From Spirochaetota bacterium (lineage in GTDB: Bacteria; Spirochaetota; UBA4802; JAFGJZ01): a stretch of 9,019 nucleotides of DNA. The notes beneath the pieces are model-generated. The model was not told the DNA's origin. It made no database searches and saw only the letters and a list, made by a program, of their open reading frames with translations. Of this stretch, positions 1-6,086 are shown in pieces. The translations under genes were made by a program, and so were the position numbers. Location of the stretch: NCBI GenBank assembly GCA_023396665.1, contig JAEWVL010000370.1, forward strand, positions 1 to 9,019, given 5' to 3'. Within the stretch, counting starts at the first letter, position 1; the number at the start of each line of letters is the position of its first letter.

Positions 1-844
1 GTTCTGTCACCTCAGTGGCCTCATGCAGAGAAAGATCGGTACCGCCGGCGATATTGATAAGAACGGCTTTGGCGCCCTCGATATTTGTCTCTTCGAGCAG
101 GGGGCTGTTGATGGCCATCCTCGTCGCATCAAGCGCTTTGGTTTCTCCGCTGCCGATACCCACGCCCATGAGAGCGTCTCCAGTCTCTTTCATGACGGTA
201 CGAACATCGGCAAAGTCGACATTTACAAGTCCGGTCACCTGAATGATGTCGGAGATGCCCTGAACACCCTGACGCAGAATATCGTCGGCAAGCTTGAAGG
301 CATCGTCGACCGGTGTTTTCTTGTCGATAATTTTCAGAAGTAGATCGTTGGGAATGGTAATGATGGTATCAACTTTTTCTTTCAGGTTTCGGATACCCTC
401 TTCGGCTCTCTCCATCCGGCGACGACCCTCCACTTTGAAGGGTTTTGTCACCACGGCGACAACGAGTGCACCCTGCTCTTTGGCGATCTCGGCAACGATG
501 GGTGCCGCACCGGTTCCGGTTCCGCCTCCCATGCCCGCTGTTACAAAAATCATATCGGCACCTTTCAGCAGCTTCGCGATCTTGTCGCGATCTTCGTTCG
601 CCGCCTCTTTGCCCTTGTCGGGATCGGCGCCTGCGCCGAGTCCTCTCGTTAATTTATTGCCGATCTGTATCTGATTGGGTGCGAGCGATGCGTTGAGCTG
701 TTGAGCATCGGTGTTTGCGACAATGAATTCGACGCCCTCCATCCCGGTTGAGATCATCCGGTTAACCGCATTGGTTCCGGCGCCGCCCACCCCGACCACC
801 TTGATCAGCGTGTTCATTAGCTTTTCTTCCTGCATCCGTAACAT
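1..844 (-). CDS. ftsZ: Cell division GTPase FtsZ, C-terminus cut off by window edge
   Basis: FtsZ is the tubulin-like GTPase that polymerises at midcell into the Z ring and recruits the division machinery. The reading frame is open to the left edge, giving 281 residues. The N-terminal nucleotide-binding loop reads VVGVGGAGTNAVNRM (about residues 16-30), the tubulin/FtsZ signature GGGTGTG is at 106-112, and the T7 catalytic loop NVDFADV, which completes the GTPase site of the neighbouring subunit, is at 208-214. The end of the C-terminal domain, the linker and the conserved tail that binds FtsA/ZipA lie outside the window. Four in-frame ATGs are possible (856, 844, 835, 817). I chose 844 because GGGGGAG lies 3 nt upstream of it, a short but usable spacing; 817 has AGGAAG upstream, and 856 has no visible ribosome site. 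The upstream neighbour is a LacI repressor gene rather than ftsA or ftsQ. Identity is very secure; the start is not. Confidence 0.97.
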   Translation of the reverse strand, partial: MLRMQEEKLMNTLIKVVGVGGAGTNAVNRMISTGMEGVEFIVANTDAQQLNASLAPNQIQIGNKLTRGLGAGADPDKGKEAANEDRDKIAKLLKGADMIFVTAGMGGGTGTGAAPIVAEIAKEQGALVVAVVTKPFKVEGRRRMERAEEGIRNLKEKVDTIITIPNDLLLKIIDKKTPVDDAFKLADDILRQGVQGISDIIQVTGLVNVDFADVRTVMKETGDALMGVGIGSGETKALDATRMAINSPLLEETNIEGAKAVLINIAGGTDLSLHEATEVTE

Positions 845-876
845 TGTCTCCCCCATTAATAGAGGCAATTCTACAT

Positions 877-894
877 ATTATGTCTCATTATGTC
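877..894 (-). promoter_or_regulatory. Tandem GACATAAT repeat in the ftsZ upstream region, possible promoter element
   Basis: Read on the minus strand, GACATAAT occurs twice with a 10-bp period, about 32 nt ahead of the preferred ftsZ start. CATAAT and the adjoining TAATAT (875-880) resemble -10 hexamers, and the DNA upstream (899-923) is A/T tracts that could act as an UP element. No good -35 hexamer is found at 16-18 bp spacing, so the promoter call is weak. The same 14-mer TAATGAGACATAAT recurs ahead of the plus-strand gene at 7774. Confidence 0.35.
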
Positions 895-914
895 ATCCAA
901 AAAATATTTTTTGA

Positions 915-944
915 GAAAAAAAATTAATGATATGCTAATTAATT
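915..944 (-). terminator. Possible weak AT-rich terminator after the lacI-type gene
   Basis: On the minus strand AATTAAT (938-944, overlapping the repressor stop codon) can pair with ATTAATT (922-928) across a 9-nt loop, followed by a run of eight T (916-923). The layout is that of an intrinsic terminator, but the stem is entirely A-T and would be unstable, so read-through into ftsZ is likely if this is the only stop signal. Confidence 0.3.
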
Positions 945-1976
945 AATGCCTTTGGGCCGGCATGAATCGCGAATAAGCAGCTTTGTCTCGACAACGACAT
1001 GATCGATAAAGGCCGGATCCTGAATGGCTCCCGACAGCACTTCAACCGCACGACGGGCAAGCATGCGGTAATCATGGGCAACGGTGCTTATGGACGGCAG
1101 GTAGTGTTCTGTGAGTATGGTATCATCAAATCCGATAAGCGAAAAATGCCGGGGAATGCGATAACCGGCATCGGCCGCCTGATGCATGACCCCGATTGCG
1201 ACGAGGTCGTTCACGCAGAATATGGCTCCCGGCAGTTCGGGCGCCTCCAGCAGCCGGCTGAAGGCCTCTTTTCCCCCTTCAATGGTATAATCGGAATTAA
1301 TAATCCAGTCCTGTCGCAGTGGAATACCCCGCTCAGCCAGAATGCGCGAATATTCAGCAATCTTCACCTCATAGGATATAACATTTTTGAGGCCGCCGAG
1401 AAAGGCGATCTGATCGTGCCCCAGCTCAAAAAAATATTCCAGTGCCTGGCGCATACCGTCACGCTCGTTCGAGCGGACCGTCGAACAATTAACTTCGCTC
1501 ATCGGACCGTTAATCATCACGAAGGGCTTGGTACGCTGTATCTCATTGATGCGTGCGATGACATCTGGGCCGATATTTTTATTATAGAGCGTACCCCCGA
1601 TATAGAAAAAACCGTCGATCATGCGCTGCATAAAATCATTGATAAGCCGGCTTTCGATCTCCGGGTCACTGAAGGTATTGCCCAGTAGTACCGCATAGCC
1701 GCTATCGATAGCGGCATGCTGTATCTCGGCAAAAAGTTTTGTGAAAAAGTTATTGAGTACATCGGGAAGAATCAAACCGAGGGTACGCGATGACTTCGTC
1801 GAGAGCCCCTGAGCGATGGTATTGGGAGTAAAGTTATGCCGTTGAACGATACGAAGTATCCTGTTTCGCGTATCCGCATGAACATTGTCCTTGCCAGCCA
1901 GAACACGGGAAACGGTTGCGATCGAGACATCAGCCTCGGTTGCAATGTCATATATAGTCAGGTTTTTCTTCTTCAT
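939..1976 (-). CDS. LacI/GalR-family transcriptional repressor
   Basis: This 345-residue protein has the normal length and build of the LacI/GalR family. The N-terminal helix-turn-helix covers about residues 6-27 (TIYDIATEADVSIATVSRVL), and a hinge region with TPNTIAQGLSTKSS at about 51-64 leads into a periplasmic-binding-protein-like core with SRTLGLILPD and, near the end, FSLIGFDD. The core is where family members bind a sugar effector and dimerise. It is the last gene of the sugar operon, 115 bp after the GH42 gene and on the same strand. The two palindromes with a central CG ahead of the first operon gene are the expected kind of operator, so I infer it is the local repressor of uptake and hydrolysis. 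If cotranscribed it would also limit its own expression. The start codon has only a weak ribosome site (ACGG just upstream). The true inducer cannot be read from the sequence. Confidence 0.93.
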   Translation of the reverse strand: MKKKNLTIYDIATEADVSIATVSRVLAGKDNVHADTRNRILRIVQRHNFTPNTIAQGLSTKSSRTLGLILPDVLNNFFTKLFAEIQHAAIDSGYAVLLGNTFSDPEIESRLINDFMQRMIDGFFYIGGTLYNKNIGPDVIARINEIQRTKPFVMINGPMSEVNCSTVRSNERDGMRQALEYFFELGHDQIAFLGGLKNVISYEVKIAEYSRILAERGIPLRQDWIINSDYTIEGGKEAFSRLLEAPELPGAIFCVNDLVAIGVMHQAADAGYRIPRHFSLIGFDDTILTEHYLPSISTVAHDYRMLARRAVEVLSGAIQDPAFIDHVVVETKLLIRDSCRPKGIN

Positions 1977-2065
1977 ACCGTGACACCATGTACATCAGCG
2001 CCGACTCTGTAAATGAGAAATTGCCGCCCCTGTATACGAACAGCGAATTTACGTGCACCATTAGA

Positions 2066-2086
2066 GGGGCAGGCCGGCAAAGCCCC
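2066..2086 (-). other. Small GC hairpin just after the GH42 stop codon
   Basis: GGGGC (2066-2070) and GCCCC (2082-2086) form a 5-bp stem with an 11-nt loop, beginning 5 nt beyond the end of the GH42 gene. No T-run follows on the minus strand, so it does not look like a complete intrinsic terminator. It could protect the 3' end of upstream message or partly reduce transcription into the repressor gene. The rest of the gap (1977-2065) shows no clear promoter or operator. Confidence 0.3.
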
Positions 2087-2091
2087 GTGAC

Positions 2092-4119
2092 TCAATCGAT
2101 GCGCAGAATTCTGACCCCTTTCGCTTCGACCTTGACGCTCGCATCACAACTGATGCCGTTCAGCACATCGGTGGCGCTCACGGCGTCAAAGCAGACCTGA
2201 ACCTCTTCTTCTCCGTGATTTAAAAGAAATAGAAATGATCCGTTTTTATTGTTTCGCACGGTCGCCTCAAGACAACCGGGAGCTCTTACAAGCGGCACAA
2301 TTTGCGCCGAGGCGGCTTTTTCAAGCAATATCCGCTTCAGATACTCAATGTCGGGCAGAGTACCGATATACATGGCGCTTCCGGCCCCATACGTGTTATC
2401 GGTCAGAGCCGCATGACCGGTATAGAAATCGCTGTCATATTCGGCAATGACTTCGGCAGTGTGCGGATTCACCAGATCACACAGTATTGAACATTCGAAA
2501 CAATCACCGCTCTTGCGATCGCGTATGCGATTGCGCATATGCGGAAACAAGGCATCGCTCTCGTCATAGCTGATCCCTAGCAATTCCCTGAAAGCTCCCG
2601 GCGTCCCCCCGCCGTACACCTGATCGTTTTCATCGACGATGCCGCTCATCAGCGTAGTAACAAAATGACCGCCTTGTTTGACGAAGTCGGCGATTTTTGC
2701 GGCATTCGATGCCGAGATCATATACAACGCAGGTGCCACGAGCAGACTATAGCCGCTGAAATCATCGTCAACTGACACGATATCCACTGCGATATGAATT
2801 TCGAAAACGGCCTGATAATACTGACGCAGAATTTTCAGATACTCAAGCTCGACACTCGGGCCGCTCGAATAGTCACATCCCCACCACGATTGCCAATCGA
2901 CCAACAGTGCGGCCTTCGTCTGAAAGCGCCCTCCGGCGACGGTGTCACCGAGAGCCTCAAGCTCAGCACCGAGTTTTTTCAGTTCATTTCCGATACGGGT
3001 GGATACCGATCCCGAGTGCGGAACGAGGGCTGAGTGGAATTTTTCACATCCCCCCCTGGACTGTCTGAACTGAAAGAACAGCAAGGCATCGGCGCCGTGC
3101 GCCAGCGCCTGATAACTGTGCAGGCGCATCACTCCCGGCCGCTTGAGTGCGTTATAATCCTGCCAGTTCTGCTGATTGGGTGTCTGCTCCATCAAAATAA
3201 AGGGCTCTCCCTTTTTCAGAGACCGAATTATATCATGCTGCAGCGAGGGATTGGCCGGGTGATCACTCATCGAGGGATAATTATCCCAGGATGCGATGTC
3301 AAAGCCTTTTGCCCAGGCGAAAAGATCGAGCCGGGGGTTGAGCCCCCAGATGTTTGTCGTCACCAGGGCATCGGGGATAACCGATTTAATCGCATCCCTT
3401 TCACCGGCATAACACTCGTAAATGGATTGAGACATGAAACGATGATAGTCGATCACCACCGACTGAAGATAGCACTTGTCCGGATGCCCGTTTCCGCGAA
3501 CAACGAGATTACGCTCATCAGGCACCGCAATCTCGTTCCAGTCATACACAGTCTGCCCCCAGAAAGCGGTATACCAGCAGCTGTTCAGGCGTTCAAGCGA
3601 CACATATTTGCGCTGAAGCCATTCGATAAAACGCCGGCGGCAATTTTCACACCAGCAATAGGTACCGTACTCGTTATTCACATGCCACAGCAATACAGAA
3701 GACTTGTCCGCATAACGCCCGGCCATCTTCTTCGCAATTGCGGCGGAAAGACGTCGATAATCGGAATTATTCGGACAAAAGCTAGTACGCCCGCCGTGTG
3801 TCCGCCGTACACCAGTCCGGTCGACAGGTAGAATCTCCGGGTACTTGCGTGACATCCATGCCGGTTGCGCGGCACTGGGCGTTGCAAGAATACAATTGAT
3901 ACCAGCCGCCGACAGTTTATCGAGTATGACATCAAGCCAGGAAAAATCATAGATGTTTTCGGCCGGCTGCAATTTCGCCCACGAAAAAACGGGAAGCGTC
4001 ACCGTATTCACGTGCAGTTCTTTCATCGCGGCGATATCGAGTTCGAGTGTTTCGACAGGCCATTGATCGGGATTATAATCACCCCCGAAGGGAATTTTAT
4101 TCGATGTTGTCAGTGGCAT
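2092..4119 (-). CDS. GH42 family beta-galactosidase, cytoplasmic
   Basis: This 675-residue enzyme is predicted to remove terminal beta-D-galactosyl residues from imported oligosaccharides by the retaining mechanism of glycoside hydrolase family 42. The N-terminal TIM barrel (about 8-390) starts with the family motif FGGDYNPDQWP. The acid/base glutamate is E150 in HVNNEYG, and the nucleophile is E311 in ILMEQTPNQQNW. Four cysteines, C115, C155, C157 and C160 (the last three in CWCENC), match the structural zinc site of many GH42 enzymes. A middle trimerisation domain (about 400-605) and a small beta C-terminal domain (about 607-675) complete the usual length. There is no signal peptide, so it acts inside the cell. 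An in-frame ATG at 4164 would add 15 residues, but AGGAG lies 6 nt before the ATG at 4119 and the family starts near there. It sits between the permease and repressor genes. Exact linkage preference (lactose, galactan fragments or others) is unknown. Confidence 0.95.
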   Translation of the reverse strand: MPLTTSNKIPFGGDYNPDQWPVETLELDIAAMKELHVNTVTLPVFSWAKLQPAENIYDFSWLDVILDKLSAAGINCILATPSAAQPAWMSRKYPEILPVDRTGVRRTHGGRTSFCPNNSDYRRLSAAIAKKMAGRYADKSSVLLWHVNNEYGTYCWCENCRRRFIEWLQRKYVSLERLNSCWYTAFWGQTVYDWNEIAVPDERNLVVRGNGHPDKCYLQSVVIDYHRFMSQSIYECYAGERDAIKSVIPDALVTTNIWGLNPRLDLFAWAKGFDIASWDNYPSMSDHPANPSLQHDIIRSLKKGEPFILMEQTPNQQNWQDYNALKRPGVMRLHSYQALAHGADALLFFQFRQSRGGCEKFHSALVPHSGSVSTRIGNELKKLGAELEALGDTVAGGRFQTKAALLVDWQSWWGCDYSSGPSVELEYLKILRQYYQAVFEIHIAVDIVSVDDDFSGYSLLVAPALYMISASNAAKIADFVKQGGHFVTTLMSGIVDENDQVYGGGTPGAFRELLGISYDESDALFPHMRNRIRDRKSGDCFECSILCDLVNPHTAEVIAEYDSDFYTGHAALTDNTYGAGSAMYIGTLPDIEYLKRILLEKAASAQIVPLVRAPGCLEATVRNNKNGSFLFLLNHGEEEVQVCFDAVSATDVLNGISCDASVKVEAKGVRILRID

Positions 4120-4125
4120 CAGATT

Positions 4126-4130
4126 CTCCT
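4126..4130 (-). promoter_or_regulatory. Ribosome binding site deciding the GH42 start
   Basis: AGGAG, within AAAAAAGGAGAA, lies 6 nt before the ATG at 4119 on the minus strand. It is the reason to prefer this start over the in-frame ATG at 4164. Confidence 0.8.
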
Positions 4131-4154
4131 TTTTTCCCGGCATGCAGTCCCATG

Positions 4155-4179
4155 GCAAGGGCAAACAACAGACCCTTGC
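4155..4179 (-). other. Intercistronic hairpin between permease and GH42 genes
   Basis: GCAAGGG (4155-4161) and CCCTTGC (4173-4179) form a perfect 7-bp stem around an 11-nt loop. It lies in the 83-bp gap between the MalG-like permease and the GH42 gene. There is no T-run, so processing or message stability is a more likely role than termination. The role is inferred; only the pairing is seen. Confidence 0.4.
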
Positions 4180-4189
4180 AGGGACGACA

Positions 4190-4202
4190 CTGTTTTCAAC
4201 AG
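4190..4202 (-). other. Small hairpin directly after the permease stop codon
   Basis: CTGTT (4190-4194) and AACAG (4198-4202) pair with a 3-nt loop, starting at the base after the stop codon of the MalG-like gene. With the stem at 4155-4179 it makes two consecutive small hairpins in the gap. Confidence 0.3.
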
Positions 4203-5051
4203 CTATTCCTTCGTTGCACCGGCAACGATGCCCTTGAAAATATAGTTTTGAAAGATCAGATACAAGATCATAGTCGGAATCATTACAAGTATAACAGCCG
4301 CGCTCAATTCTACGATGTTTCCGCCGCGCGTTGCGGCAAAACTCATCAGCGATGTGGTCATTGTCTGCAGACGGCTTGAGGGCATGTACAGGTAGGGCAC
4401 ATACATATCATTAATGACATCGACCGTTTTTATGATTGCGAGTGTGGCCGTAGCCGGCAGAACCATGGGAAAAACGATATGCCAGTAAATTCTGAAATAA
4501 CCGCAACCGTCGAGCATGGCGCTTTCTTCTATTGAAATTGGTATCTTATCGATGAACTGTTTGTAGATGTATATCTGCATCAGATCGGTACCGGCATAAA
4601 TCGCTATGGGCGCAAAAATCGTATTATACAGGCCCAGATTTTTGATAATGCCGAAGCGTGCGATCTCTGTCACAACGGTTGGTATAAGCATGCCGATAAC
4701 GAAAACCAGAAGAAGTAGTTTCTTGCATCTGAATTCGAATCTGCTGATACAATACGCCACCATCGTCGCCAGCAGAGAGTTGATCACTACCGTTGCCGTC
4801 ACCAGTTTCATCGAGTTGACAAAACCCCGCAGCAGCTTTCCCCTTTTGAATACAACGGCAAAATTTTTAAATTGAAAACTCTCGGGCAGCATGAGCGCCG
4901 ATGTTCGACCGAACTCCTCTCCGGTTTTAAAAGCGTTAAAAAGGGTAATCAGAAGAGGAACAAATACGCTCAAAAGTATGAACGCGAAGAAAAGATAAAG
5001 AAAGACGCTTGTGCCGGAAAGGCGCAATGTGTTCTTCGGGCCTTTTCTCAT
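4203..5051 (-). CDS. CUT1 sugar ABC transporter permease, MalG-like
   Basis: This 282-residue inner-membrane protein is the second membrane subunit of the carbohydrate importer. About six hydrophobic segments are visible (roughly 15-38, 76-100, 110-135, 140-163, 190-212, 248-270). The EAA loop that docks on the ATPase is at about 175-199 (EESAMLDGCGYFRIYW followed by HIVFPMVLP), with the conserved glycine and the terminal LP. The end, IFKGIVAGATKE, is typical of MalG-type subunits. The start ATG overlaps the stop of the upstream permease in an ATGA junction, and GAGAGG upstream serves as the ribosome site, so the two subunits are probably translationally coupled. Substrate specificity comes mainly from the binding protein; the neighbouring GH42 gene suggests a galactose-containing oligosaccharide. 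Confidence 0.94.
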   Translation of the reverse strand: MRKGPKNTLRLSGTSVFLYLFFAFILLSVFVPLLITLFNAFKTGEEFGRTSALMLPESFQFKNFAVVFKRGKLLRGFVNSMKLVTATVVINSLLATMVAYCISRFEFRCKKLLLLVFVIGMLIPTVVTEIARFGIIKNLGLYNTIFAPIAIYAGTDLMQIYIYKQFIDKIPISIEESAMLDGCGYFRIYWHIVFPMVLPATATLAIIKTVDVINDMYVPYLYMPSSRLQTMTTSLMSFAATRGGNIVELSAAVILVMIPTMILYLIFQNYIFKGIVAGATKE

Positions 5052-5935
5052 TTGAACCTCTCTTTGCCCGCGGTGAGCGCATTTTGAATTTGAGACAACA
5101 GAAGAATGATAACAATCAGAATAACAGCCATCGAAGCGGCTCTGCCGAAACTGTTGAAATTGAAAGCGGTCTCAATGGTATAAAGGGTGAAGGTGCTGCT
5201 CGCATGTCCCGGCCCGCCCTGGGTCATTACAAAGGGGATATCAAAGACCTGCAGAGCCCCCCGCAGATTAAGAAACAGCACTATCTCGACTGTGGTAAGT
5301 ATATTCGGAATGACGATATGCCAGAATTGCGTAAAAAGGCCGGCACCGTCGATAAGCGAAGCCTCCATGATCTCGACATTGATCGACTGAAGCGCCGCAA
5401 GAAACAGTATCACGTGCATACCGCTGAAACGCCAGATGGAAACCCCCGAAAGTGATAAATTTACTATTGAAGGATCGCTGAGCCATCGCACCGGGGTCAA
5501 ACCCGCCAGCGAGAGAATCTCGTTAAAGGCCCCGCCCTGCGGACTGAAAAGCAGTGAAAACATATAGGCTACGGCAACACCGTTTATGATATATGGCATG
5601 AAGATGACCGACTTGAAAAAACCGGCGGCCTTGATTCTGTTATCGAGTAAAAATGCGACAAAAATCTCAAGCGGTATGACCGCCAGATGAACGAAGAAGT
5701 AGATAAAATTGTTTTTCAGGCTTAACCAGACATCGGGCGACTTCGAAAGAATATCGATATAATTCTGAATACCCACGTAGAAGATTTCTTCTGAAAGACC
5801 GTCCCAGTTGGTCAGGCTCATCTGAAAAAGCCGAAACAGCGGATACAATACAAACAACAGAAGTATGATCATCGGCAAAAACAGAAAACTGAGAATAAAA
5901 ATGCGCGCCTCTGTTTTTATTCTGATAGTTGTCAT
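5048..5935 (-). CDS. CUT1 sugar ABC transporter permease, MalF-like
   Basis: This 295-residue inner-membrane protein is the first membrane subunit of the importer. It has a long hydrophobic N-terminal segment (about 12-37) followed by the family phrase MSLTNWDG, further membrane segments near 77-98, 106-130, 157-182, 208-226 and 266-282, and an EAA loop at about 190-212 (EASLIDGAGLFTQFW then HIVIPNI). TQGGPGHASSTFTLYTIE at about 238-255 is the conserved MalF-type region before the last segment. A TTG at 5944 would add three residues, but the ATG at 5935 is preceded by TTGGGAATT, a better ribosome site, so I use the ATG. It follows the binding-protein gene after a 151-bp gap carrying a strong hairpin and overlaps the next permease by 4 bp. 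It would pair with the MalG-like protein and a separately encoded ATPase. Confidence 0.94.
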   Translation of the reverse strand: MTTIRIKTEARIFILSFLFLPMIILLLFVLYPLFRLFQMSLTNWDGLSEEIFYVGIQNYIDILSKSPDVWLSLKNNFIYFFVHLAVIPLEIFVAFLLDNRIKAAGFFKSVIFMPYIINGVAVAYMFSLLFSPQGGAFNEILSLAGLTPVRWLSDPSIVNLSLSGVSIWRFSGMHVILFLAALQSINVEIMEASLIDGAGLFTQFWHIVIPNILTTVEIVLFLNLRGALQVFDIPFVMTQGGPGHASSTFTLYTIETAFNFNSFGRAASMAVILIVIILLLSQIQNALTAGKERFK

Positions 5936-6026
5936 AATTCCCAACCCTGTTTACGTAATAAGTGACACAATTCGGCGAATCGATCTTACAATGTCGCCAG
6001 CCCTTCATACCCCGGGAATAAACATA

Positions 6027-6066
6027 CCCGCGGAAAAAAGCGTGATAAACAGCTGTATTCCGCGGG
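6027..6066 (-). other. Strong intercistronic hairpin after the binding-protein gene
   Basis: CCCGCGGAA (6027-6035) and TTCCGCGGG (6058-6066) are a perfect 9-bp inverted repeat, mostly G-C, with a 22-nt loop. It starts about 20 nt after the stop codon of the binding-protein gene and ahead of the permease gene. No T-run follows. In many sugar ABC operons a stem at this place stabilises the upstream message or stops part of transcription, so that binding protein exceeds permease; that role is inferred here. Confidence 0.55.
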
Positions 6067-6086
6067 AAACGATTACTGCACTTAAG

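Noticed and set aside
131..138. AAGCGCTT inside ftsZ as a third repressor operator
   Set aside because: Only the 8-bp core is symmetrical; the flanking TGT/ACA needed to match the other two operators is missing.
999..1688. 229-codon plus-strand open frame opposite the repressor gene
   Set aside because: Fully contained antisense to a clear LacI-family gene and without family features or a ribosome site.
3034..3831. Long open frame on the plus strand (about 265 codons) opposite the GH42 gene
   Set aside because: It is antisense to a gene with intact catalytic motifs, and its translation shows no recognisable domain and low-complexity shadow composition.
4120..4164. Longer GH42 start at the ATG at 4164
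   Set aside because: It would place a strong AGGAG ribosome site inside the coding region and add 15 residues not expected in the family; the ATG at 4119 is better spaced.
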